NCBI GenBank assembly: GCA_017938405.1
Contig: JAGBBP010000024.1
Location: forward strand, 1 to 64,000
Direction: 5' to 3'
DNA from: Lachnospiraceae bacterium
Lineage (GTDB): Bacteria > Bacillota > Clostridia > Lachnospirales > Lachnospiraceae
Length of the DNA: 64,000 nt
Part shown: positions 16,237 to 23,872 of the stretch, one piece after another
Layout of the letters: each line of letters starts with the position of its first letter
How positions within the stretch are numbered: the first letter of the stretch is position 1
Program-made: the position numbers and the translations under genes
The notes under the pieces: model-generated
The model's database searches: none
Told to the model about the DNA's origin: nothing
The model's input: only the letters and a program-made list of their open reading frames with translations

Positions 16237-18024
16237 CTACGAAAAATAGGTTACAATTTCATTGGATAACGCTTCACAATAGTTTTCGTCCGCACTGGAG
16301 AAAACAGGTATTCCAAACTCATGATACAACTCCTTGCCCCACTTTTTCATTTCTTCCTCAGTTTTAAAATCTTTTTCTCCGCTGATTGTAGAGAAACGAT
16401 ATCCCACGGAAAAATGAGACAACACAATGGCAATTACCTTCGATGTATAAATTCCTTCCAGATACGAAATAGTTCTCTTAATATACTCCGTGTTTGCATC
16501 ATCACTGACACATAGTATATAACCATCCGCCTGGCATCCAAGCAGCAGCTCATGCTGTACCACCGGATAATCCTGAGGACCTCCCACATGATACGGAACC
16601 GAGTTACTTTGACTTCCGAACAGAATAATATCCGGATCTTTACTCTGTAAATATCCCATCATACAGTTTAATTCAAACACCGCATCAAAACCTTTGATAT
16701 ACACCGCCGACTCATGTCCCATAGGATACACGCAGTCCATTCCGAACAATTGCGCCGTAGGTTCCGTTCCCAACTGGGCCACCTTATATCCCTCTTTTAA
16801 CAGATGTTTACGAATTCCCAACTGCATTGTGAATTTTCCCTGACTTCCTCCGGTTCCTACAACACCCACAACTGGGCAACCCATAACATGCATCTTATGA
16901 AACTGCGGCATATAACGGTAGTCCACATACGGGCAATAATAGATCATTCCTTCCAACAAACTTCCGTTATCCCTGATATCGCGACACGAAAACAGTTTCT
17001 TTCCGTGCTTTTTACACAGCTCAATTATCATCCGTTCATAATCTTTTCTCGTTGTACTGGAGATAATACTTGTATGTCCCAATATCACGGTATCAAACGA
17101 ATCATCCCAAGCCAATGATTCGATATTTCCTACCACCTTTTCATTTCCTTCAATACAGCAAACGTCACTCACTTTTTTCCCGGTAATTTTCGAATACTTT
17201 ACGTCATAATAACCGACAACCTCAAAGCTTAAAAGATCTTCGAATCGAGCCAGACTGTGCATCTCTTTATTAAACGGAAAAACAATCGCTTTTCCCATCT
17301 CAAACGGTATGTTATGATTTTCGTATATTCTTCTGCTCACTACACTTCCTGCACCGTTGTTTAGCTGTTCAACCACCTCTTGATACGTCTTCGCTCCATC
17401 TCTTTTCAGTTTCGCAACCTTAGCAACAAATTCCGGAGCCAAAAAACTGTTTCCTGCACATATTTCGTACCCGTCTAATGTAAACAATCTTTTTTCGGTA
17501 ATACATCCCACGTAATCCGCATTTTTGCCTTCTACTTTATCATAATATCCTGCCCTTTGCTTTACTCTTGCTCCGTCCACACCGATAACACAATCAAAGG
17601 CAGCCGGATAAGATATCGCACCTCCGTTATCATAGGCAGCAACAATTACCGTTCCTTTTTCCGTCAATTGTCTGCAACATTCTTCCAATCTGAAAATATC
17701 GTCACAGCTCACAATCCCGGCACTTATATTCACAATATCGCAGTCGATATGCTTTGTGATATACTCAAAAGCTTCACAAAGCACATTGCAGGATGCCATT
17801 TTTTCATTGCTCATTACTTTTAAAGGAATGATTTCCGCATCCTCTACCAGCATATCAATGTAGGAAGCAACCGCCGTTCCGTGGCCGATATCATCTACCT
17901 CTTTCTCTTTATAGAGAATCGTTCCTTCCTCATCTTCGTATATCTCGATTCCCCCATGAAAACTTTGCCGTTGTGCCAAAGGACTGTTTAAATTCAAACC
18001 CGAATCAATTACAACTATCTTCAT
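16237..18024 (-). CDS. Subtilisin-like (S8) protease fused to a DUF1611-like P-loop domain
   Basis: 595 residues. The N-terminal half is a subtilase: catalytic Asp in VVIDSG (residue 7), His in GHGTAVASYI (about 48), oxyanion Asn in AAYDNGG and catalytic Ser in GNSFLAPEFVAKVAKL. There is no signal peptide, so it works in the cytosol. The C-terminal half (from about residue 330) resembles DUF1611 ATP-binding proteins: VVGVVGTGGSQGKFTMQLGIRKHL is a P-loop, followed by QLGTEPTAQLFGMDCVYPMGHESA. It lies directly downstream of the two precursor genes and upstream of the exporters. Leader removal coupled to a nucleotide-driven step is a reasonable inference. GGGAGA precedes the ATG. Confidence 0.8.
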   Translation of the reverse strand: MKIVVIDSGLNLNSPLAQRQSFHGGIEIYEDEEGTILYKEKEVDDIGHGTAVASYIDMLVEDAEIIPLKVMSNEKMASCNVLCEAFEYITKHIDCDIVNISAGIVSCDDIFRLEECCRQLTEKGTVIVAAYDNGGAISYPAAFDCVIGVDGARVKQRAGYYDKVEGKNADYVGCITEKRLFTLDGYEICAGNSFLAPEFVAKVAKLKRDGAKTYQEVVEQLNNGAGSVVSRRIYENHNIPFEMGKAIVFPFNKEMHSLARFEDLLSFEVVGYYDVKYSKITGKKVSDVCCIEGNEKVVGNIESLAWDDSFDTVILGHTSIISSTTRKDYERMIIELCKKHGKKLFSCRDIRDNGSLLEGMIYYCPYVDYRYMPQFHKMHVMGCPVVGVVGTGGSQGKFTMQLGIRKHLLKEGYKVAQLGTEPTAQLFGMDCVYPMGHESAVYIKGFDAVFELNCMMGYLQSKDPDIILFGSQSNSVPYHVGGPQDYPVVQHELLLGCQADGYILCVSDDANTEYIKRTISYLEGIYTSKVIAIVLSHFSVGYRFSTISGEKDFKTEEEMKKWGKELYHEFGIPVFSSADENYCEALSNEIVTYFS

Positions 18025-18070
18025 ATTTTCTCCCTAACTAATCCGAAAAACAGTTCATGAATTCTTTTTA

Positions 18071-18232
18071 CTATGCAAATATTTCTCCCCAACGTCGTCC
18101 GCCCGGATTTTCCGGGCCACTCGGTCCCGCGTCAAAAGGTCCGTTTCCGTTACAACAATCATAGTTACCATTTCCGTAGGATTCCATTAATGTGCGCTCT
18201 TTCTTCTTCTTTAACTTAATCTCTTTTCTCAT
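18071..18232 (-). CDS. Candidate modified-peptide precursor B
   Basis: 53 residues with a GAGGAG ribosome binding site eight bases before the ATG at 18232. The N-terminal leader is Lys-rich (MRKEIKLKKKK), followed by ERTLMESYGNGNYDCCNGNG and a Pro/Gly-rich tail ending GGRRWGEIFA. The block ERTLMExY...DCCNG is shared with the neighbouring precursor A, so the two are paralogues. The gene is in the middle of the maturation operon, between the carrier-protein gene and the subtilase fusion. The leader pattern T-L-M-E-x-Y recalls the leader region of clostridial Cys-rich bacteriocin-like precursors, but the core with only one CC pair is atypical. The bioactive product is unknown. Confidence 0.75.
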   Translation of the reverse strand: MRKEIKLKKKKERTLMESYGNGNYDCCNGNGPFDAGPSGPENPGGRRWGEIFA

Positions 18233-18295
18233 TTTCTATTCTCCTCATCTTTCCATCAAATATAATAAACAAGTCAGAAGCCGTACACTACTTAA

Positions 18296-18460
18296 TTACT
18301 TTACCTTCTTGCCACCGCCATTATTGTTTCCGTTATCATTTCCGTTGCCGTTACCGTTACCGGTGTTGCTACCGTTACAACAATCATTCCAGCCATTGAA
18401 GTATGCTTCCATTAAAGTACGCTCATTGTTCTTCTGTAATTTATTCTCTTTCTTGCTCAT
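18296..18460 (-). CDS. Candidate modified-peptide precursor A
   Basis: 54 residues with GGAGG seven bases before the ATG at 18460. The leader is MSKKENKLQKNN, then ERTLMEAYFNGWNDCCNGSN, then an Asn/Gly run (TGNGNGNGNDNGNNNGGG) ending KKVK. It shares the ERTLMExY...DCCNG block with precursor B 60 bp downstream. The low-complexity Asn-Gly core is unlike ordinary small proteins and offers many backbone sites for a radical SAM or carrier-linked modification. The carrier-protein gene ends 124 bp upstream, and no clear internal promoter is visible in that gap. Confidence 0.78.
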   Translation of the reverse strand: MSKKENKLQKNNERTLMEAYFNGWNDCCNGSNTGNGNGNGNDNGNNNGGGKKVK

Positions 18461-18583
18461 CTTTCTGCCTCCGAAATCAAAATTATTTGTTTGTTGTTCA
18501 TTCTCTTTCTTTTCGTTTCTTTGGCTTCTGACCTGTCATTACCAAACATTATGTATCTAACCCGTTAAGGTTCTCCTGCCTGT

Positions 18584-18850
18584 TCAGGCATTGATTAACT
18601 CCGGATATTTACACTCTATCGCAATATCACAAAGCATCTTTACAAACTCGCAATATGTCTCCGGAGTGGATGAAAAATACTTTTCCGGAATGGCAATATC
18701 AAATTCACATTCCATGTCCACCATAATCGAAATGTAGCTCAGAGAATCTACATCTACCTTATCTTCACTCTCATCCTCCAAAGATGCAATAAAGATACCA
18801 TTATTATTCATAATCTCCAGAACTTTTTTCTGAATCTCTTCTTTCATCAT
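18584..18850 (-). CDS. Acyl-carrier-like protein of a peptide maturation system
   Basis: 88 residues. The predicted helices and the DSL motif in VDVDSLSYISIMVDMECEFDIAIPEKYF match acyl/peptidyl carrier proteins; the Ser of DSL would carry phosphopantetheine. It matches my recollection of the acyl-carrier-related proteins found beside CcpM-type radical SAM maturases in Clostridia. It lies 20 bp after the maturase gene. A short perfect palindrome (TGCCTGTTCAGGCA) covers its stop codon. What is tethered is unknown. Confidence 0.8.
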   Translation of the reverse strand: MMKEEIQKKVLEIMNNNGIFIASLEDESEDKVDVDSLSYISIMVDMECEFDIAIPEKYFSSTPETYCEFVKMLCDIAIECKYPELINA

Positions 18851-18870
18851 GGCCTATCCCTCTCTTTCCT

Positions 18871-20217
18871 TTAGTTCCAATACGGAATCTTACCTTCCTT
18901 ATCCTGCTCCACAACATGCTCGCTTACATTAGACAAAATATACTTATTACAGGTCTTCGTTTTCGTAATATTTCTGGAATACGGACAATGACCGCCCATA
19001 CAGTACGGGAATAATACGCAATCGTAACATCCCTTGGAGATATCATCATTATTTACAATCCACGTTGCCAATTTGGACTCATCCACAACCTCATCACCCA
19101 TCTCGTTGATATATCCGATGGTATCAACGTCTCTGTGCTCCTTGTTGTGATATGCCAGGGAACATTTATGCAATTCACCCTTAAAATCAATCAAATACCC
19201 ATTTTTACGACACGCGGTACAATTTCCCACAATCGGCGCAAAGCTCAATTTCCCGGCACTACTCATACCCACTTCATTTACGGTTTTATAGGTATCGATA
19301 TATTCTGTTCTCTCGTCATCAACAATCATATCCTGCTGAATATTATCGCCACCCCAGTCTCTGACACACTGGAAGGACAACATAAACCGATGATCATCCC
19401 CGAACAGACGCTTCATCTCTTCAATGTGTTCATCCAGGTAAGGTCTTACACCCGGTGTAATATTGGTCCGAAGCGCAATCTTAAACATTCCCATCTTTAC
19501 GTTATCTCTGATATTCTTCAGATTTTCAATAATTCTGGTATAAGAATCCTTGTCCGTACAATGAGGTCTTGTTTGATTGTGGCACTGTTTCGGGCCGTCG
19601 ATACAAATCTGAAACTCCGTGATATGATTTCTTACTAGTTCTTTAAAGGTATCCACATCCAGGTTGTAACCGTTGGTAGAAATTTCACCGTAAATCGGAA
19701 CCCTGTATCGTCTACACATCTCATTGATTTTCTTAGACATCCTGAGAACCCGCTCCTTACACAACAGTGCCTCACCTCCGAACCATCCCAGTCGGAGCTG
19801 CTTGCATCGTGCTATTTTCTTTCCCAAAAACAGCAAAACTCTCTCTTCCGTTTCCTCATCCATATAATCTTCCATATGATTCTCGTAGCAATAACTGCAC
19901 CGGAAATCACAATCGTTGGTCGGCATTATGGTCACGCTTAAGGTATCCGTACCATAGATCATCTCGTTCTGCTTTAACATAAGCAGCTTTACTTCATCCT
20001 CTTCTTCCCGGACAAACATTCCCTTCTTAATAAGCTGATTGTAACACTCTTTCGTTTCATCAATCTCCTTTACAGAATTATCTAACAGTTCCTTTACCGC
20101 TTCTGCTTCCTCCCCGGTTACTTTTACCTTCCCTTCGGTCCTCATATTCATAATCAGCAGTTCGCCCCTATCATTTGTTTGAAAATAATTATACTTAGAC
20201 CCTTTATAGCGTCTCAT
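18871..20217 (-). CDS. Radical SAM/SPASM peptide maturase, CcpM-like
   Basis: 448 residues. An N-terminal region of about 85 residues could act as the leader-recognition (RRE-like) domain. The radical SAM core has CDFRCSYC (C-x3-C-x2-C, near residue 100) for the [4Fe-4S]-SAM cluster and GWFGGEAL. The C-terminal SPASM domain has NCTAC, HKC, then GCYDCVLFPYCMGGHC, for auxiliary clusters. It belongs with maturases that modify Cys-rich or Gly-rich peptides; within Clostridia the closest remembered type is CcpM. It overlaps the BtrH-like gene by 14 bp, showing translational coupling. The likely substrates are precursors A and B. Confidence 0.85.
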   Translation of the reverse strand: MRRYKGSKYNYFQTNDRGELLIMNMRTEGKVKVTGEEAEAVKELLDNSVKEIDETKECYNQLIKKGMFVREEEDEVKLLMLKQNEMIYGTDTLSVTIMPTNDCDFRCSYCYENHMEDYMDEETEERVLLFLGKKIARCKQLRLGWFGGEALLCKERVLRMSKKINEMCRRYRVPIYGEISTNGYNLDVDTFKELVRNHITEFQICIDGPKQCHNQTRPHCTDKDSYTRIIENLKNIRDNVKMGMFKIALRTNITPGVRPYLDEHIEEMKRLFGDDHRFMLSFQCVRDWGGDNIQQDMIVDDERTEYIDTYKTVNEVGMSSAGKLSFAPIVGNCTACRKNGYLIDFKGELHKCSLAYHNKEHRDVDTIGYINEMGDEVVDESKLATWIVNNDDISKGCYDCVLFPYCMGGHCPYSRNITKTKTCNKYILSNVSEHVVEQDKEGKIPYWN

Positions 20218-21268
20218 TCCTTATTTCTCCCTTCTCATCCAGTTCCTTTTCCATTACCGCAAGCAGCATTTGTATCATTCCCTTTTCTTTTTCCCGTATT
20301 TCCCCCAAAAGTTCGATTACCCTTCTCAATATACCGCAATTCCCGGAAACACAGTATTTTACCATCAGCATAAAAATGGTACGGCCATCCTGTTCCAATC
20401 CCTCTGTCTGACATACAATTTCTTCCCCCACAGCCACATCCACACTCATTCTTTTTACTCGTTGCGTCATGAGACTTTTATGCTCCCAAAGCACTCTAAA
20501 CGGTCGTATATCAAATACGCCATTAACCATGTAATCAAATTGCTGTTTCTTATCTGCATTCTCGCTTATCGTTTCCTCATCATTGCATCGTTCGATTTCT
20601 TTCATTACAAGGTCGATTAATCCATCATAAACCCGTAGTCCGTATTTCTTATGAGATTCCTCTTCTTCCGCCTTGCTTTCCGCATAATTGCGTAACTCCC
20701 TATAAATCGTCCGCAAATCATACTCGACTTTCGCCACATGACTCAGACGGAAGCTACAAAAGCTGGAACCATAATTTTCTTCCGAAAACAATCCGTCCAC
20801 AATCTCTTTCATCGGGACTTTAACTTTCGATAAGGTTCTGTCCGAGTATGCCATTACCAGGAAGGCATCTTCCTCATATCCGTAAATATAAGTATCATGT
20901 ACATCATGTTTAATCTGATAGTTCTTAGAATACGATAGGTAGTAATCATCGATACTGTACAGCAGTATATAATTATCCTGATCGATTCGTTCCTTTAAAA
21001 ATTCTATCAGGTGAGTTTCGTTAAAAGTCCGGAAGTGATACAAATCCATTTCCGCGATTCCTTTGACCCGGTAGTACTCCCACTCCTCATTTACGAATCC
21101 CATCTCAATTCCATGCACATCCGCCACGTTTTTACAAGTCAGATTAATGTAATTGTTGTAACAAATATCTTTGGTTCTGTCTTCCGCCGTCAACACTCCT
21201 AAAACAAAGGCACTTCCCTGGTACGTTTTGATAAAAGGATCCGCCAACGGTAACACCTTCTCGTTCAT
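20204..21268 (-). CDS. BtrH-like peptide maturation protein
   Basis: 354 residues from the ATG at 21268 (AAGGAGAG upstream); an in-frame ATG at 21298 lacks a site. Residues 80-160 (NYILLYSIDDYYLSYSKNYQ, then HDTYIYGYEEDAFLVMAYSD) match the butirosin BtrH N-terminal fold, a papain-like acyltransferase relative that moves acyl groups from carrier proteins. The rest is helical, with no recognised motif. The adjacent carrier-like protein makes an acyl-transfer role plausible. It is the first long gene of the operon, 33 bp after the 20-codon peptide. Confidence 0.65.
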   Translation of the reverse strand: MNEKVLPLADPFIKTYQGSAFVLGVLTAEDRTKDICYNNYINLTCKNVADVHGIEMGFVNEEWEYYRVKGIAEMDLYHFRTFNETHLIEFLKERIDQDNYILLYSIDDYYLSYSKNYQIKHDVHDTYIYGYEEDAFLVMAYSDRTLSKVKVPMKEIVDGLFSEENYGSSFCSFRLSHVAKVEYDLRTIYRELRNYAESKAEEEESHKKYGLRVYDGLIDLVMKEIERCNDEETISENADKKQQFDYMVNGVFDIRPFRVLWEHKSLMTQRVKRMSVDVAVGEEIVCQTEGLEQDGRTIFMLMVKYCVSGNCGILRRVIELLGEIREKEKGMIQMLLAVMEKELDEKGEIRNETL

Positions 21269-21301
21269 CGTTATACTCTCCTTAAAATACCTCTGCATAA
21301 A

Positions 21302-21364
21302 TTAAAACCACGGAAAAATGTCTGACAGCCAATCCCACGAACCGTTTGCTAAAAATGCTCTCAT
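21302..21364 (-). CDS. 20-residue Trp-rich peptide, candidate signal peptide
   Basis: The frame encodes MRAFLANGSWDWLSDIFPWF and stops with TAA. It has the best ribosome binding site in the locus (AGGAGGTG, six bases before the ATG) and lies between an inducible-looking promoter and the first maturation gene. It has three Trp, three Phe and two Asp, with no double-Gly leader and no signal peptide. The neighbouring AgrC-like kinase and LytTR regulator make a secreted pheromone the leading idea; a translated leader peptide controlling the operon is the alternative. No AgrB-like processing protease is present. Confidence 0.7.
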   Translation of the reverse strand: MRAFLANGSWDWLSDIFPWF

Positions 21365-21394
21365 CTCGTTCACCTCCTGAAGCTGAAATAAAAA

Positions 21395-21434
21395 AGACTT
21401 AACTCATGCCCCTACTGTATCATGAGTTAAGTCT
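21395..21434 (-). terminator. Terminator after the kinase gene, with a promoter nested inside
   Basis: Two perfect 14-bp arms (21395-21408 and 21421-21434) enclose a 12-base loop and are followed on the minus strand by TTTTTT. It lies about 60 bp after the kinase stop. The -10 box of the peptide operon lies in the loop. Confidence 0.85.
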
Positions 21435-21442
21435 TCTCTCAA
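21414..21442 (-). promoter_or_regulatory. Promoter of the peptide operon
   Basis: On the minus strand TTGAGA (21437-21442) and TACAGT (21414-21419) are 17 bp apart, within ATGATACAGT. Predicted start is near 21407, inside the terminator hairpin, so transcripts from here would lack the terminator's first arm and escape it. The weak -10 fits an activator-dependent promoter. Confidence 0.6.
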
Positions 21443-21454
21443 TATTTTCCCGGC

Positions 21455-21486
21455 GAACGGTCATTCAAACCGAGTGAACGGTCATT
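21455..21486 (-). promoter_or_regulatory. Direct repeats, probable LytTR regulator site
   Basis: GAACGGTCATT occurs at 21455-21465 and again at 21476-21486 (AATGACCGTTC on the minus strand), exactly 21 bp apart, two helical turns. Paired direct repeats with this period just upstream of -35 are the hallmark of AgrA/ComE/PlnC-type LytTR regulators, and such a regulator is encoded nearby. Confidence 0.75.
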
Positions 21487-21493
21487 TTATTAG

Positions 21494-22786
21494 TTATATT
21501 CCATTTGATAGCACGATTTTGGTGGTAAAATTACATTCCGTATAGCTGTATTCTACCTTACCACCGTTCCTATTTACACAATCTCGTACATTCATCATAC
21601 CGAAGCCATGATTCTTTTTATCCGCCTTTTGCGTAAGCAGTTTTCCTTCTTTTTCTTCCACCGGCTTTTGCATATTATTTTCCACCACAATCTTTAATGC
21701 CTCCCCCAGTTCCTGGACTTTTACGCTTACTTTACCCTCCCCCTCACAACCAGCAGCCGCAAAAAACGCATTCTCCAATATATTCGAAAACAGCGTACAT
21801 ATATCTGAATTCGGCAACTGCATCTTCTTGGGAAGATGACCTTCCCAGTCTATTGCAACCTCCGTATATTTCTGGGAAATATCATTTAAAATCGCATTTA
21901 CCAGCTTGTTTCCGGTCTGTACCGCCGGTCCCAGCTCCCGCAATGCTCCCTTTAAATCATTTAAGTAATGTTCCGCTTCCTGATACTCCTTCTCTTTCAA
22001 CAAAACATCTACACATAAAATATGATTGGTAATGTCATGACGAAATCTGCGGGTCTCGTTCTCTTTGTCCAATAACACCTGATAATACTTTTCCTGGGTC
22101 TCCAAAAGCTTGTCATTCATTTCTACCATTCTTTTATATACTTTTTTGGAGTTATTGTTATAAATCAACATCGCCCAAATCAAAAGAAAAAGGACTCCGA
22201 AGATACAAATACACCCTGCGGTTACCCGTACTTTTTTCCAATTATCCATGAAATCAATATCTTGTAACAGCGTCATTGCAAATGTCATAAAAAACAAGCC
22301 CAAGGTACATAAAACCAAATAAACAACGCTGGTTCCTCCCAGCATTACTTCTGTTTTTCCTCGCTTTTTTCTCGTTTTGGACACTATCCACACCACAAGA
22401 ACAATCAGATACACACTGATACTATTGATGCCCACGACTAACGCCGAATTCGCGTCCAACATCTCGCTGGAAATCGAAAGCATTCCTTCCACAACAAAAT
22501 AAACCAGTTCATCCACACAGCAAATACCCAAATAGGACGAAAACGCCCAAAGGAAACGCCGTTTTCCTTCCGCCAACAATCCGCACACGATTACAGAAAA
22601 ATATAAAAAAGTAGAGATACGGTAATCATTGTCCTGTATTCCCTTAATAACCAGACAGATCATACACACGCCCAGTACTACCCACGGTGCAACCGCTTTC
22701 TTTTTATACTTAAAATTCAAAATTCCAAACAAAGCCAACGAAAGCTTCACACATTCCATCGTAAAAAACATTATATTTATTATCAC
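21494..22786 (-). CDS. AgrC-like sensor histidine kinase (GHKL)
   Basis: 430 residues. Residues 1-210 contain six or seven hydrophobic segments, the polytopic sensor of AgrC/ComD-type peptide receptors. A coiled-coil-like linker (MVEMNDKLLETQEKYYQVLL) leads to the phosphoacceptor His in RRFRHDITNHILC. The ATPase domain has ICTLFSNILENAFFAA (N box) and HGFGMMNVRDCVN (G box). It probably senses an extracellular peptide; the 20-residue peptide encoded just downstream is the obvious candidate. It starts 14 bp after the response regulator gene. Confidence 0.88.
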   Translation of the reverse strand: MIINIMFFTMECVKLSLALFGILNFKYKKKAVAPWVVLGVCMICLVIKGIQDNDYRISTFLYFSVIVCGLLAEGKRRFLWAFSSYLGICCVDELVYFVVEGMLSISSEMLDANSALVVGINSISVYLIVLVVWIVSKTRKKRGKTEVMLGGTSVVYLVLCTLGLFFMTFAMTLLQDIDFMDNWKKVRVTAGCICIFGVLFLLIWAMLIYNNNSKKVYKRMVEMNDKLLETQEKYYQVLLDKENETRRFRHDITNHILCVDVLLKEKEYQEAEHYLNDLKGALRELGPAVQTGNKLVNAILNDISQKYTEVAIDWEGHLPKKMQLPNSDICTLFSNILENAFFAAAGCEGEGKVSVKVQELGEALKIVVENNMQKPVEEKEGKLLTQKADKKNHGFGMMNVRDCVNRNGGKVEYSYTECNFTTKIVLSNGI

Positions 22787-22800
22787 TTCGACATTCTCCT

Positions 22801-23520
22801 CTATCTCGTTTTGGCATTTTTATCAACATAGTTCAGATATGCTTCTTTAAACTCGCCCACATTCCGTCTGGCAATCTTAAGCGTAACATCAAGGTCGCTC
22901 AGTTCCAACATTTCCTTGTCCCTGCTCTTCACATACGCCATGGATACCATATACGATTTATGAATTCTGTAGAAACCCTTCTCCTGCAGTTTTTCTTCCC
23001 ATTCTTTCAACTGCATGGAGCTGCTGTATACCTGTCCGTACTTATCATAGATATAGGTACCATCACCGAAAGCTTCCAAATATACCACATGCTTTAATAA
23101 GATGTCAAAGCTTTTCCCTTTCTGTTCCACCACTATTCTTTCGTCGCTTTGCTTCTCTTTCTCCAATTCTTGCAAAACCTCTCTCAGCTTTGCCGGATTT
23201 ACCGGTTTATTTAAGAAACGAAAAGCCCGCACTTTGAATGCGTCAAATACACATTCCTTATGAGTTGTCAAAAATACAATATGAGACTCCACCTTCTTTT
23301 CCCGTAACTTTTTTGCAGTCACCATACCGTTACTTCCCGGCATCTCGATATCCAGGAAAATAAGATCATACACCTCGCCTGTCTGTAACAGTTTATCCCC
23401 ACTTGTATACTCATGTAAAACAACCCTGTCATCATACGCCCTGATTTGCTTTATTACTTGTTCGCGAAATATTTTTTCGTCATCGCAAACAGCAATCCTG
23501 CATGTAACCTCTTCTACCAT
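22801..23520 (-). CDS. LytTR-type response regulator
   Basis: 239 residues from the ATG at 23520 (MVEEVTCRIAVCDDEK); GGAGAAGG precedes it, and the in-frame upstream extension lacks a site. The receiver domain (1-120) has the DDE acidic pair and the phosphoacceptor Asp in YDLIFLDIEMPG. The C-terminal 100 residues are a LytTR DNA-binding domain (YLEAFGDGTYIYDKYGQ; FYRIHKSYMVSM). Such regulators bind paired direct repeats 21 bp apart, found at 21455-21486. It is transcribed first, then the kinase. Confidence 0.9.
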   Translation of the reverse strand: MVEEVTCRIAVCDDEKIFREQVIKQIRAYDDRVVLHEYTSGDKLLQTGEVYDLIFLDIEMPGSNGMVTAKKLREKKVESHIVFLTTHKECVFDAFKVRAFRFLNKPVNPAKLREVLQELEKEKQSDERIVVEQKGKSFDILLKHVVYLEAFGDGTYIYDKYGQVYSSSMQLKEWEEKLQEKGFYRIHKSYMVSMAYVKSRDKEMLELSDLDVTLKIARRNVGEFKEAYLNYVDKNAKTR

Positions 23521-23656
23521 TTTACCTTCTCCGTTTAGTGCTTTTCCTGTTTTGCACACTTGCCCATACAATGTTACGTTTTGCAAAAACAATTCATCCT
23601 TACGCCCAACAACAAACACAACCCTACGTTATTTTACCACTACTAAGAATAAAACC

Positions 23657-23685
23657 AGTGTATCATTTCCACCTAGTGATGTCAA
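23657..23685 (-). promoter_or_regulatory. Promoter of the regulator-kinase operon
   Basis: On the minus strand TTGACA (23680-23685) and TACACT (23657-23662) are 17 bp apart, within ATGATACACT. It lies about 140 bp before the regulator start, leaving a long leader. Confidence 0.6.
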
Positions 23686-23748
23686 TATGTCCACCGTACA
23701 ATAAGTCTAGTCATTTAAAACACCTCTGCTTTTTAACGAAAAAAATTC

Positions 23749-23785
23749 AGAATTAACGATGTCGTTAATTCTAATCGTTAATTCT
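23749..23785. repeat. Triple 11-bp element, probable operator
   Basis: AGAATTAACGA (23749-23759) is followed by its inverse TCGTTAATTCT at 23762-23772 and again at 23775-23785. One inverted and one direct copy with 13-bp direct spacing suggest a cooperatively bound repressor. The site lies between the divergent regulator-kinase promoter and the gene at 23873. Apart from this site and the promoter, 23521-23872 shows nothing. Confidence 0.55.
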
Positions 23786-23872
23786 CCATCTGTTTTCATA
23801 TCCCTGTATAAAACAACTCCTCTTGTTTTTTCTTCCCGGATATGATACAGTTTCATCAAAGGAGGCGTCCCT

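Noticed and set aside
18272..18533. Inverted 10-mer GTCAGAAGCC around precursor A (18272 and 18524)
   Set aside because: Short and distant enough to be coincidence; no further pairing supports it.
12055..23685. Agr-type cyclic autoinducer system
   Set aside because: The kinase and regulator fit, but neither AgrB nor an AgrD-type precursor with a Cys thiolactone site is present.
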